A stretch of DNA of 27,500 bases from contig CAUYUJ010005760.1 of assembly GCA_963575745.1 (NCBI GenBank), positions 1 through 27,500 of the forward strand, in the 5' to 3' direction. This document shows, in pieces, positions 1 to 11,502 of the stretch. Position numbers and translations under genes: made by a program. The DNA comes from Prorocentrum cordatum (lineage: Eukaryota > Sar > Dinophyceae > Prorocentrales > Prorocentraceae). The notes beneath the pieces were generated by a model that saw only the letters and a program-made list of their open reading frames with translations, was not told the DNA's origin and did not search any database. The stretch's first letter is position 1. Every line of letters begins with the position of its first letter.

Positions 1-2027
1 GGCGACACATCGGTGAAAGGGGGAGGGGGGTGGAGGGGAACGCGGGGAGGATGCAGAAGTTAGATGGGAAGCACACGCCAGCTGCCCTCACCGATTGGCG
101 AGGCCCCCTATTGAATCAACGGGCAGCGCGAAGGTTGCGTCAGAATATGGTCGGCACCAGGGGTTGCCATATGGGGCCTTCGGCTGTTAGCTACAAGGTA
201 CTACATTGCCTTCGGAAAGAGCACCCGCATCCACCAACACCGCCTCACATCATCATGTGACAAAGGGCCCCGATGGCTTCCAGGGTGTAGGAGTGGCCCG
301 AAATTGTCCCAAGTCCCCCCCCCGACAGAGGCCCACGATGGCTTCCAAGACCCCCTGGCGCGGCCTCGAGGCTCAGTGTGCCCACACGTGCCTCCAACCT
401 GTCAGATGGTCTTCCAATGTTGGCCCTGCATCGGAACTCTGGCCCTCATTATCGTACATGTCAGCGCAGTGGCGCGCACAGAATCATAGAGCAATTGTCA
501 AACCATCACTGCCACTCGATCCGCCTACCTTCCAGATGGCCCCGGCGCAGCTTGGAAGACCATCCGAGTGGCGCAAGAAGGGCACCACGCTGCGCCATAA
601 TCACACAATATAGCCTCAAGGACGTTGTATGCATCCCACGCGAGTGGGCTAGTTCACCCCTCCCCCCCAAGGGCGCCAGAAGGGACGACGCTCAAGTTAT
701 TGACCGACGCCCCCAGGATGAACCCCAAAGCCCTTGAGGCAGCCCTAAAAGAACACCAGTGGTACAGTAGAGAACTCTGAACTACATGGCACGGTGCCCT
801 AGATTGGCCGATGGTTGCCCCAAGATGGCCCCCGAGATCCCCATCGAAAGCTTCCATTAACGTTACTCCACCATGAGGTCCACGTGCGTATCTCATCCGT
901 TCAACCCACCTGGGCATCGCTTCTGGATTGGCTGGTGGGGACGTCCGCAACTGGCGGGGGATGGTTACCGTGGCAACACGAGACAACTGACTGATCATGC
1001 ACGTCGGTCCATCCACCATTCCCCCAGCTAACCCTTATTCACCTTCAAGCCCCCTTGGCCGCCGATCGCCTGACGACCCCCCTACCGTTTGCCATCCTCC
1101 TCCCACTCATCCCACCCCCCTCCCTGCTTATCCATCCAAGTCCTCCTCTGGCACGGGCGCAATGCACGCGGGGCGGCGGGCCTGCTGGGGCTGTCGCGCG
1201 GTCGCCGCCCACGACGCCAGTGGCCGCGCGGCAAGGGGGCCGTGAGGGGGTGCGCTACGAGCGGGGGGCGACGGCGACGATACGACGCTCGAGTACGACC
1301 CGATGGCCCGTTCCAGAGTTGCAGAAACGCTGCGAAAAGCTGAATTGGGAAACATGTTGAATGAACGACGGCACGACGCACGAGAACGGAACGGACGACA
1401 GGACGCAACGAAAGACGGAACGATCGAAACGGAGAAGGAGGAGGCGGGCAGGGGGAGGGCGGTCCATGAGAGAAGGGGCGACCCCAGAACGGCGAACGGA
1501 TGAGGCGACGATGAAGATGAGAGCGTAGACGCGCACGAGAGCGAGGCCGAAGGGTGAGAAAGGCAAGGGCGATGCAGGATGAGCGGCGTTGGAGGGCAGG
1601 GGAAGGGAATAATGGAAAGGCGACGGAGGGAAGTGCGAGGAAGAACGATGACGATGCCCAAAAGGAGGGGTGCTATGTCCAGCTGCATCCAGCGAGAATC
1701 CCTGGAAACGCTGCACGGTCGTGCTAGATTGCTGCACGGAACTGCGGCGGCCCCTCGACCGCTCTCAACAGGCTGCGTCGGGCGACGCTCGAGTCCTCAA
1801 GGTAATCAGGCGCTTGCGCCACTTGCGCCAAATCAAATAGGCTCACGCGAAACCCACGTGCGAGAAACCATTCAAGAGATGCAGCTGCCTCGACACGCTA
1901 ATCATATTGCCCGCCCTCCTTCCCTCACAGCTGGCATCGTCAATTCAATCGTCGTCATTGTCGCACCTGCCAGCCCAATCGTCGAGTCACTGCTGCCTGG
2001 ATAACTCCGCTACCGAACCAAGGCTGG
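1..2027. other. Stretch without a recognised gene
   Basis: I see no convincing coding exon here. The open frames are short and low in complexity, and they overlap on both strands without protein-like composition. Between about 260 and 870 there are scattered degenerate copies of words such as GATGGCTTCCA, CAAGATGGCCCC and GGCCCCGA. They resemble the 12-bp CCAAGAGGCCCC-type family at 21.7-22.4 kb but are too decayed to delimit. From 1,250 to 1,650 the plus strand is A/G-rich. Confidence 0.5.
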
Positions 2028-2785
2028 CTACTCCGTCTGAAATTCGCGGAGCACCTGGCTGGCAGATGAAAGCTGATGGCCAAGCACGCCCAGCACGCAA
2101 GGCTGCGAATTGTGTGCGTCGCCACCAACGCGCCCAAACTCACTGGGAGCTGCTTCTGAAACCGCGTGGCCACCACCTGGGGTTGACCCGCTCGAGCTTC
2201 CCTTCGCATGGCAACGGCGCTTGGTCGGGGGAGCAACACCGACCCCTGTGCCAAAAACCTTCGAGGGCGTTGTATCAACGACCGAAGGGCCAAGCATTTT
2301 CGCTGGCGTCTTCGCGCCAACGTTGGGGTCGGAGGCTGGGCTGCGGCCAGACTCGGTTGGCGCCAACAGCCCTGCGTTAGGCGCCACAGCCTTCCGAGGG
2401 CTATCGGCAATCCAGACACAGTCCTCTGGAGATGCGTCTGCCATGGGCGTGCGCCTCTGCCGTGATGGCGCCGGCGGCGTCCCAGCCATCGCGCTCGTCG
2501 AGACGCCACCTGCGGCACTGGTGCAAGATGCCGCTGGCACGCTCTCCTCAGAGATGCCTTCGGCAGCGCCCAAGCCCGCCTCTGCAAACAAAGCCGAAGG
2601 GACAAACTCCTGCGAACTGCGGCGCGCCTGCTCATCACCAGTGCCTACGTCAGCTGGCAGTGGCAGGCGCCCCCCTGCCATGGCAAACTCGGCTTCAATC
2701 AGGGCCTGCTGTGCTCTCCAACCAGAATCAAAGTGCCCAAATTGGCTGTCACCCAAAGACATGCATGCCAGCGCTTGGCGTACCC
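2028..2785 (-). CDS. Candidate terminal exon of a Ser/Thr-Pro-rich protein of unknown function
   Basis: This is an open minus-strand frame ending in TAG at 2028. An internal ATG at 2762 would give 244 residues. A possible splice acceptor (TACGTAG|GGG) puts the exon start at 2785; above 2,870 the sequence turns into GC-rich non-coding DNA. The product is rich in Gly, Ala, Ser and Pro but has mixed, protein-like composition, for example SQFGHFDSGWRAQQALIEAE near its start. It carries at least six S/T-P dipeptides, including ADSPRK, KTPAK and TTPSK, then a basic patch PPTKRR, the pattern of a disordered nuclear protein phosphorylated by proline-directed kinases. No catalytic domain is recognised. 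The opposite strand is also open over most of this stretch, so the frame choice rests on composition alone. Function is unknown. Confidence 0.4.
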
Positions 2786-5631
2786 CTACGTAATGACGGC
2801 GCGGGGCACGCCTCACTGGCAGCGCCCGCTTCGCCACCGCTGCGGGAGCGATGCACCCTAAACCCACGCGCGTCCACGCGCGGCGCGCTTGCGCGCGCGC
2901 CCCGAACTCTGGGCGTCATGGCCGAAGCGCTGCGCCCTGGACGTGCGCGACATAACATCGCGCAGCCCGAACAACGCGTGCATGCGCTTGCAGCGAGCCG
3001 CAATCCCGACGCCTCGGTAGCGCGCGTCTGTGCCGCCCCGCCCCCTGCCCCCCCCCCTGCCCCGCCCTCCCCTCCCCCCCCCCCCCACCGCCCGCCGCGC
3101 CCCGCAAATGCAGCGCGCATCGCTCCGCGCCAGCGCGACGCGTGCACCGAGCCACAGCGCCTAGCCCACACCCCCTCACAACCATTGCCCCCGCCGCGCT
3201 CGCCCGCCCAACCCCAGACACGCGCGCGCGCCCGAACCGCAACCGCCGCGCAACCGAGCGCCCGCCGCGATGCGCGCGTGGGATGGCCACCGACGCGCGC
3301 CCGCTGGCGCCCCGCGCTGACTCGGCAACGTCAGGTCGCAAAGCCCACGCCCGCGACACAAGGGGCCACTGCGACCCGCGCGGGCACTGCAGCCCCAGGA
3401 GCCCACGTTAGTAGACGCGCTGGGAAACTGCACTGCTCTGGGCGCGAACAGGGGACACGCCCCAATTCAAACGCAGAGGGCAAACGCTGCCCGCAAAACC
3501 GTGCGACCTGCAACATCCAACTGCGCCGCCCGTCAACCTGTCGCACGCGCGCAGGGGCCCTCAACCTTGGGCCACGCGCGACGCCTGCTCTGCTCTGAAC
3601 ATCGCGCCTGGCGCCCTGTGGAGCAACACTGCGCTGCCAACCGCGCGCGGCCGCTGCGACCGCCGAACCTCGGGCCCAGCGCAGTTCGGGCGCGAGCGCG
3701 GGCCCGCAGCCACATGCCATCATGTGCGATGGTGTGCAGGCGCAGAGCTCAACCTTGCATGCGAGCGCGCTTGCGCGTTCGGGCCTGTCCCTGGCGCCGC
3801 GCGCCAACCGCGTGCCACGAATCGAACACTGCCGCGCGCCGCGGAATCGCCCGCATGAGGGCGACGCGCGCGAGGCGCTATATTTCCCAAACTAATTCCG
3901 CGCCGACGCGGGCAGCCTGGCCGACGCTCGCCAGCAACCAAGCGCGCCAAACCAGTGACGAACGCCGCCGCGCAATCACCGATGCGCGCTGCAGACCGAG
4001 CTGCCAGCCAAAGGAGCTATGGGCGAACGCAGCTGCGCCCATGCCCCATGCCCCCGCCGCGCGCTGCGCCCAACGCAGCGCGCCCCAAATCGCGACGGCT
4101 GCACTGCTCGCTGCGACGGCGGCCCCCGAACCAGTCAGACTGGCAGCGGGCGCCTCGATGCGCAATGGCGCGGGCCCCTCTGCATGGCCCGCACTCCGCG
4201 CCAGCTGGGCAATTGGGGCGGAGAAATTGAACGCGCGCGGCGCGACCCCTGAAGCTGAACTCGTCTCTCGCACCGTCGCCCAACCAGCGCTGCCCGCCCG
4301 CAGCTGACGCGCCAGCCCTGCCCCGCCCATTGCGCAGACCCGTTTCTTTCACACCGCCCGCTGCGGCCGCCGCCGCCGCCACCCCCGCTCGCGCGCGCAA
4401 CCCGCCCGCCCGCGCCAGCGCGCCGCAGGCGCCCGCCGCCCGACTCGCGACAACGGCCTTTGGCCAAGCCTAAACCGCTTACCGCGGAAGCGCACTTTGA
4501 GTGCCGCTGCAAAGCACAGGGCGCACTGCGCCGCGCGCGCCGCCGTCGCCCCTTCCGCGTCTGCCGCCAGCCAATTCAAAACGGCAAGTGCGATGGCATG
4601 CGCGCGGCCACTGCGCCATGGCAACATATGCGCTCCAGCGCGCCCAGCGACTCCCCAGCGAGCCTGCGCGCCAACGGCACCGCATGGACCCCGCTGCCAT
4701 CGCCCGCCCGCGCCACCCGCGCCGCGCGCGCACCCCCGCACGCTCGCCCTCAACTTACCGTGCAACCGACCATCCCCGCCCAGCCCCCTTCCACCGCCCC
4801 CGCCCACTCAGCTTTGCATTGCAGCCCCGTGCCGCGCACGCAGCCATCCACGCCCCAGCGCGCGAGGCACCCTCCCGCGCTGCCCGACCGCCTCGCACGC
4901 CATTCGCGGCCGCCGCCAGCGCGCCCGCATCGCCGCCCCGACCGCAGTTTACATCGCGCGCCAACCAGTGCAGCCGCCGCGGGGAGGGAGGGAGCGCCGC
5001 GCGCGCGCCGCCCCCATCTGGATCATCACCCTCGCGCCCCAGCCAGTACACCCGCTGCCCATCTATTGCACCACCGCACTTGTCGCTGCCCCGCGCGCGC
5101 GCCACAACGCCCCACTACCAGTACATGTTCCTGGCCCTTGCAACAGCCGCGCGCTCCTGCCCACTGCGCTAGACGCGCGCGCGCATTGCCCGGCCAAAAA
5201 GACCGACCTCCCCCCCCCCCCCCCCCAGTCCCAACGGCACCAACGCGCCGCGGGCGCGCCAATGCCCCACCCCTCCCCCTTCCCCCCCCCCACCCCCCCC
5301 TCCCCCCCCCCCCCCCCCCCCCCCCCCGCAGCAGCAACGCGCGCTAACGCCGCAACGGGGGGGCAACTGGCTGCGCTGCCGCCGACGGGCAAGGGAATGA
5401 GATGGCAAGTGAAACTCCGTGCGCAGACGCGCGCGTCGCGTGGGCGGCATTGCCGATGTGCCGCCCGCAAAGTCGAATTCCAGTATGCAGCCAGCGTTGC
5501 TCGGACACGGAACTTGCGCTTGCCTGGGGGGGGGGGGGTAGATTGCGAACATGTTGCTCTGAGCCACGAGCCGCCGCTTACTATATTTCAAAAACCATAG
5601 AAACAACCTCCCAACGGCACGCGCTCCGCGC

Positions 5632-5860
5632 ATGCGTGCGAACAAATGCTGGGATTGGCGGCACATGCCGCGGCTCTCATTCGAATTCAGCGCGGCCGCC
5701 CCTGGGGCAACGGGCGACGATGCCTGCGACAGGTCGGCCACCGAACGGGCGCTGGGTAAGCTGGCCAACGAGGTACCCGCGGTCGCCGAGGCACCCCCCA
5801 AAGTACATCCCAAAGTACATGCGGAATTTGTAGCCGCTGGGTTGAAAAACGAGGTGGGTT
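5632..5860 (+). CDS. Weak candidate exon running into a minisatellite
   Basis: A plus-strand open frame beginning at ATG 5632 encodes a short protein-like stretch, including the words GDDACDRSATERALGKLANE, before it enters the 12-bp AAGTACC repeat. There it becomes PPKVHPKVH and then Ser/Thr/Lys repeats. The composition is more balanced than in the flanking GC-rich DNA, which is why it is listed. I see no clear splice boundary, no family match and no partner exon, and the call may be spurious. If real, it is an exon that has partly absorbed satellite sequence. Confidence 0.2.
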
Positions 5861-6380
5861 TACAAAGTACCTCCCGAAGTACCTACCAAAAACAAAGTAC
5901 CTACGCAAGTACCTCCCAAGGTACCTCCCGAAGTACCGTCGGAAAAAAAAGTACCTCCTGAAGTACCTACCGAAGTACCGTCGGTGGAAAAAAGTACCTA
6001 CCGAAGTACCGTCGGCTGTAAAAAGTACATTCCAAAGTACCGTCGGCGGAAAAAAGTACCTCCCAAAGTACCGTCGCAGAAAAAAAGTACCTCCTCAGGT
6101 ACCGAAAGTACATGCCGAAGTACCGTCGGAGAAAAAAAGTACCTACGCAGGTACCTTCCAAGGTACCTCCCGAAGTACCGTCGGGAAAAAAAAGTACCTC
6201 CCGAAGTACCTACCGAAGTACCGTGGGAAAAAAAAGTACCTCCTAAAGTACCTCCCGAAGTACCGTCGGAGAAAAAAAGTACCTCCCAAAGTACCGTCGC
6301 AGAAAAAAAGTCCCTCCCGAAGTACCTCCCCAAATTCGGATAGGGAATAAAGTAGCTCCCGAAGTACCACCCGAAAAAGT
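5790..6380 (+). repeat. 12-bp minisatellite, consensus AAGTACCTCCCG
   Basis: About 590 bp of degenerate tandem units built on AAGTACCTCCCG, with variants AAGTACCTACCG, AAGTACCGTCGG and AAGTACATTCCG. A-rich spacers (GGAAAAAAAAGTACC) recur every few units. Because 12 is a multiple of 3, both strands stay open and produce repetitive shadow peptides (KVPPKVPS-like on plus, GGTSGGTF-like on minus). A short inverted patch of the same family occurs at 18.34-18.46 kb. Confidence 0.9.
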
Positions 6381-9300
6381 AGCAGCTGGCGTTCTCCGTC
6401 GGCGATGGCGCGGAAGTAAAATTGCGCGCCCAAGAATGTCGCCCCTCCCATCGAGGCGCAGCGCAATCGGGCGAATGACAGCGCCGCGGTAGCGCTGCGA
6501 ACGCCCGCGTCCAACGCCAACCGCTGGCGACCCATTGCGCGCGTTCCCCGCTGCGCAGAATCTTGCCTCGAAGAGCGCCAACCGACAGAGCGCCGTCTGG
6601 CACCCAAGCCCTTGCTTGAATGCCCAGATCGCAACGGCGCGCCGAACGACGACATGACAAGGCGAGCACGCGCGCGCGGAGAACCCCGAGGACGCGACGG
6701 AGCCCTGGTATTGGCGTTGAGAATGCGAGCGGAGGATACAACCACATCAAGCGAACCTGTATTCGCCTGGCCCTCTGTCGCCCATCGGCCGCAAGCAACC
6801 ACCCGCCCAGCAACGCAGCCCAAACCATTCCCTGCCCGTGGGCTCTGGATGCGCCTCGTGCCCTAGGCTGAGATGAGATTTGATGATGCCAAGTCCCGCC
6901 AACGGTTCACCGACTTCCCATCTCATTCCCAGCCGCGCCTCCGAAAGAGCCTTCGCCGCCGAATAGCTGCGCCCTGCGCCAGACGAGCGCGCGTCGCAAG
7001 CTGGCGCGACCCGCGCGCCCAGGCAAATCCGCCGCGCGCACGCGTGCACGCAGACCAGAAACACTTCTCACGCGCGGCCGCGAACGCGCGCTGAAGAGCT
7101 TTGCAGGCCGCGCGCGAGCGCGAACGCGGCCCCCGCGCGCGGTCCGATGCCTTGCGCGCCCGCGCGGATGCACGCTCGATTCCATTGCGCGCGTTCGGGT
7201 GGCGCGCCCCATTCAGACGCGCACCTCGCTTCACAGTGCTGAAAATCCAAACGCGCCCGCCTGCAATTGCGCCCCGTCGCCGCCAACCGCCATGACCGCG
7301 AGCCGCTGTGCGTTCGCCGCGTGACGCGCGGGCAACTGAGGACTGGAGATATAGGGGGGCGCCGCGCAGCTGTGCTCGCAGGGCGCGTCGCAAGTCAAGC
7401 CAACCAGGCGCGCGAAAGGCGCGCTGGCGGAAGGCGTCGGCGCAGTGGGCGCGCTGCGCGGGCGCGCAGAAGCGTGAGAACGCGCTCGCGCGTGCGCCGA
7501 TGGGCGACGCGAGAATGGCGCATGCGCGCGCGTGCGCGCGTGCGTGGTGGCGGTGGTGGCGGCGCGGGGGGGGGAGGGGGGGGGGCGGTGCGAGGCAGAC
7601 ATGCGCGGGCGCGGCTGCGACGGCGACGCGGGCGCGTCCGCGCGAGGTGGGAGGGCGCGGCGCGGGGCAAGCTGCGGCCTCGCAAAGTTGCGCGCGCGCC
7701 ACGCGCGCGCGGCACGGATGGGCGGGGATGGGAGCGGACGCGCGTCGGATCGGCGGGCGCGCAGGGGGGTGCGAGCGGGCGGGCTGCGCGCAAACGGCGC
7801 GGCGTCGTGGCGCGCGATATCGCTGCAATTGCAGCGGCGGCGGCGGGGCGCGCGCGCGTTGGCCGCCAAGCGGGCTGAGCAAACAACGCTGGCAACGCGC
7901 GAACGAAACGCGCGCGCGCGACGTGGGCGCACGCGCTAGGCGGGCGGCAGCGGGCGAGTGGCGCGCGGATGGGCGTCTCCGCGCCAATTCGCTGGATAAT
8001 TGCTGGGCCCAGAACGCGCACGTCCATGCGCGCGTCGCTTCATGTGCTGGCAGGCGTGGCGGACGCACCGCGATGGGGCGCGGCGGCGCTGCGCGCCGCG
8101 ATGGTTTGATTGCAGTTGCGTCCATGGGGTTTCTGCTGCAGGCGAAGACCTGGGGCACTTGGTCAAAAGGCCGCTGGCGCGGGCGCACAGGAGTGCATCG
8201 GGCGCTGGTGGGCCCGATGCAGAACTACGCAATCGAAGCTGGAGCTGGCGCGCGGCGTAAGCGAACGCGCGGTGGCGGTGGCGACGGTGGCGCGCGTAGT
8301 TGGCGGCGGCGGCGGCTGCGCGTGCGCGCGTGCGCGCGTGCGTGCGTGGGTGGGGGTGGGGGTCAAGCGTCAGCCCCGCCAGCGTTGCGCTAGCATTGCT
8401 AGCGCGCGATCGCGCAATGGGCGATGGGCCCGCGCCATGGCGCATCGATGCGCCCGCTACAAACCCCACCGAGCCAACCGATGTTGGCAATGCCAACGAG
8501 CCTCGCTATCTCTGCCCCTGGCTCTCATAATTGCGCGCGGCACTGACAGGGGGTTGGCGGCAAGTGCGTCCGCCGACGGCGCCCGCGGCGGCTGGTTCGA
8601 GCTGCGGTGGACACACAGATTATGGCGGAGCTCCTTGCTGGGTTGGGTGCGGCGCGCGGCGCGTCCCGCAATGGGCAACCGACGACCAGCCCCGCACTGG
8701 CACTTCCTGCTTGAGGCGTGCAGCTACCCGTGGCCACCACGCGCCCGCTAACGTGCGATGCCGCACCGCGTGGTTTCGCTTTGACCTGTGATGTCGCTCG
8801 CGTGCGCAGCGCGGGGGGGAGGGGGCATGCGCGGCGCGTACTGTTGACCTCCAAATTGCAGCGTGTCAGGAGTTCTGCAGCGGCAGAAAGCGAATTGCCT
8901 GCGCCAGAGAAGAGCGCCATAGCGCGCCAGCCATTCCCGACGCCGCTCAATATGCGACGCCTGGCGCGGCGACGTTTGCTGCGAGGTAGAACGCGCCCCC
9001 CCCTCCGCGCGCGACAGAGCCCGCTACGCCAACGCAGGGGTGCCATGTACAATGCGACATAATTCCGACCGCCAAAACGCAGCGCGCCAACTGCGCCCCA
9101 TGAGCCTTGCCCGCGGCGGCCCGCCCGCGCGATGACTCGCCTCGCGGTGCTCGACCGCGACGCTTCGCCCTGCAAAGCCTGCCCGCGCCGTCCATTGCGC
9201 AGCGCCCAAACCGCTGCGCCATTCAAGAACGAGCGCGCTTCTTCTGCGTTGCGCAACGCACAAGACACGCTTGATCCTGGTTATGACGCCCCGCACTTGG

Positions 9301-10250
9301 AGAGCTCGCCGCAGCGGCTGATCACTGGGCCGCGCCCACGTTTCCGCGCCCGCGCGGCCGAGCCCGCGAACGCCTTCCCGTGCACACATAGCGCAGAAAA
9401 CATCGCCAGTGAGGCCCCGCACTTGCGCAGCCCCCACAGCCTACGCACCCTGACCCTGACCAGCCACGCGCCCCCTGCGCCGCCATCTCACACATCAGCA
9501 CGCGCAAGGCCGCCCGCGCGAACCGTCGGGCCACGCGCGCGGCGTCGCCAACCTGCTGCCAGGCAGGGTGGGGACGACGATCACGACAACGACGACGTAA
9601 TCGCACGCCTCTGCCCCTGCACATGCAGCCGTATCCCCATTGCCCCGCCGCACCCGTCGACCACCGCAACCGCGGATGTGCGCGCAGGAAGGCTCGAAAG
9701 CGCGGTGCAGAACGCGACCGCCGCTGCGGCGCAGAAAGTTGCGATCAGGCAGGCGGGCCCGCGTCCCCGACAAAACCGTCGATTGGGGGCGGTGCGTTAT
9801 GCGCAGCGCACGAGAGCGCGCAGCGCGGTGCATCGGGGGCCCCGCGCCGCGAGCTTCTCGCTGCACTTTCGCGACCCACAGTGGGTGATCAGCAAAGCCG
9901 CGCGCCGAACTGAGCGCGACCACCTCGCGCGCCGAAGCATCGCCAGACGAACTGGCCCCGCGAGCCCTGAAGGCGAACGCCACGCGTGCAGCCACGCGCG
10001 CAGCATAGCACGTGAACTGCGCAAGCTTGGGCGACCGCGCGCGCATACCCCGCAAACCCAGGGCGCGCCGAGCCGCGACGACGCCCACGATCGGCTCCAC
10101 GCGCGGCGCGAGAGAATCTCTATTCCACATGCCCGCGTGGAGCGCGCGCCCCAGGACGCGGCGGGAAGACCTGCACGCGCCATTGTTGGCGACTGCGCCC
10201 AGCGCCCGCCCTGCCCACCGCGCAACATTTTAAGCTTAAAACCCCGCCGC

Positions 10251-11490
10251 GCTGAAACGCGCCACGTTTTACCAACGTGTACGCTTTCAATTTTCATGTT
10301 GTGTATACGTGCTCATTACTGCGGCGTGCTTAACGCCCGCCGACATGGGGGCGCAGGGCGGCGGGATCGACGACGACGAGTGAGTTTACGACGGCGACGG
10401 CGCCAGCCGCGATGATGTCATAAGGATGGCAAGGGGTGGCCGTGACGCTGCTACTTTTCACCCAAGTTAGCGCCCGTGACACCCTCACAAAGCTTGTTTG
10501 GCACATGAGGGCATGGGGGAGGGAGGGTGGCTGAACTTTGATTGGCGCAAGTCTCATGACCCCCCCCTCCCCACTGTCAAGGAGGCCGCGGCAAATCCCA
10601 AGGGGTCAGACGAACGCCTTAGCGACGTGCCCTAGAGCCCAAGCGTGCACGAGGTGGCCCCGAGACGACCCCCAAGACCCCCAAGAAGCACCACCCCAAG
10701 AATTAGCCCACTCTAGCACGCACACCCAAACAGCCTACAACGTGGTTCGGATACCATCGAAAGCAAGACCATAAATCGCAATGCACCTTCTGTGACGTGT
10801 GGTGGTGCCTTCAAATAGCGCAGCCGACATGAGACGTGCCTCACTGAGTACTGTGGCGACGGTCTGACAGGGCGTCTCGCAGCATCTGTCGCATGCGCTC
10901 GGCCTCATCATCCTCCCCATCATCCTCCTCGTCCCTCCTCCTCGTCCTCCTCCTCGTCCCTCGCCTCCTTTTCCGACTCCTCCTCCCCCTCGCCCCACCC
11001 CCTTCTCCAACGGGTGGCTGTTTATGTTCGGGCCCGTGGCGTTGAGGAGAGTGCTCGCAACAGAAATAGGTGACGCACATCACCACCCGCTCGTTTCACC
11101 GATGGCGCCCGAAGTCCCTAAGAGAAAACGACCAGGTGCAATTGCGCAGGCCCGCGCGGGCCCCGAGATGGCCGCAGGCGGGCCCCAAGCAAACAGTGGA
11201 CGGCCTGAAACTCGCATCGGAAATCGTTCGAAGGGCACCCCCCCCCCAACGCCCATGCGAGCATTCTCTTCCAATCCCCTCGCAGCGTGACCGTTTACAC
11301 GCATGATCTAGACGTTATCCGTTGCATCGTTCCTGGATGTGCTGGCATTGTTACGCGAGACCCCTAGAGGCTGTTCTGTCATACAGTATGCTGCAATTCA
11401 TTTCGACTGTTCAAGGCAGACCACAGCTGGCAACAGTGCGCAGTGCCCCGCCCAGACGGCGAGGGCAACCAGGCGGCGCAATGGCCGCCA
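10251..11490. other. Spacer without a recognised gene
   Basis: This is a mixed-composition spacer between the GC-rich domain and the 3' end of the transposase-like gene. It contains AAGCTTAAAAC sequence near 10.23 kb, degenerate CCCCAAGACCCCCAAGA words at 10.66-10.70 kb and a pyrimidine triplet tract at about 10.90-11.01 kb. The short open frames (for example 11,024-11,290 on plus) lack recognisable domains. Confidence 0.5.
10900..11010 (+). repeat. Imperfect CTC/TCC triplet tract
   Basis: An interrupted CCTCCTCCTCGTCC-type pyrimidine tract on the plus strand; the minus strand would read as Glu/Arg/Gly low-complexity sequence. It is the same class of triplet repeat as at 18.61-18.79 kb and 26.93-27.14 kb. 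Confidence 0.7.
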
Positions 11491-11502
11491 CAAAAACATT
11501 GT

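Larger units (their letters stand above)
2870..10250. other. Very GC-rich, CpG-rich domain without a credible gene
   Basis: About 7.4 kb dominated by GCGC/CGCG runs and homopolymeric C or G tracts (for example 3,040-3,087, 5,210-5,330 and 7,565-7,585). Long open frames occur in all six frames because the GC content makes stops rare. Their products are Ala/Arg/Pro- or Gly/Arg-rich with no recognisable domain, so I treat them as spurious. The plus strand is C-rich from about 2.9 to 5.35 kb, G-rich from about 7.5 to 8.4 kb, and mildly C-rich after about 9.1 kb. The AAGTACC minisatellite at 5.79-6.38 kb interrupts the domain. It ends abruptly near 10.25 kb with AT-richer sequence. Confidence 0.7.

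Noticed and set aside
4460-5600. Long plus-strand Ala/Pro/Arg-rich open frames
   Set aside because: Several overlapping frames are open at once because GC content removes stops. The products are biased in composition with no domain, so they are treated as spurious.
6923-8393. Open frames of about 420 codons (minus) and 361 codons (plus) in the GCGC-rich stretch
   Set aside because: Both strands are open together, and the products are Ala/Arg/Pro- or Gly/Arg-rich without recognisable motifs.
9132-10415. 427-codon plus-strand open frame
   Set aside because: Arg/Ala/Pro composition follows GC bias, and overlapping minus frames are equally open. No motif was seen.
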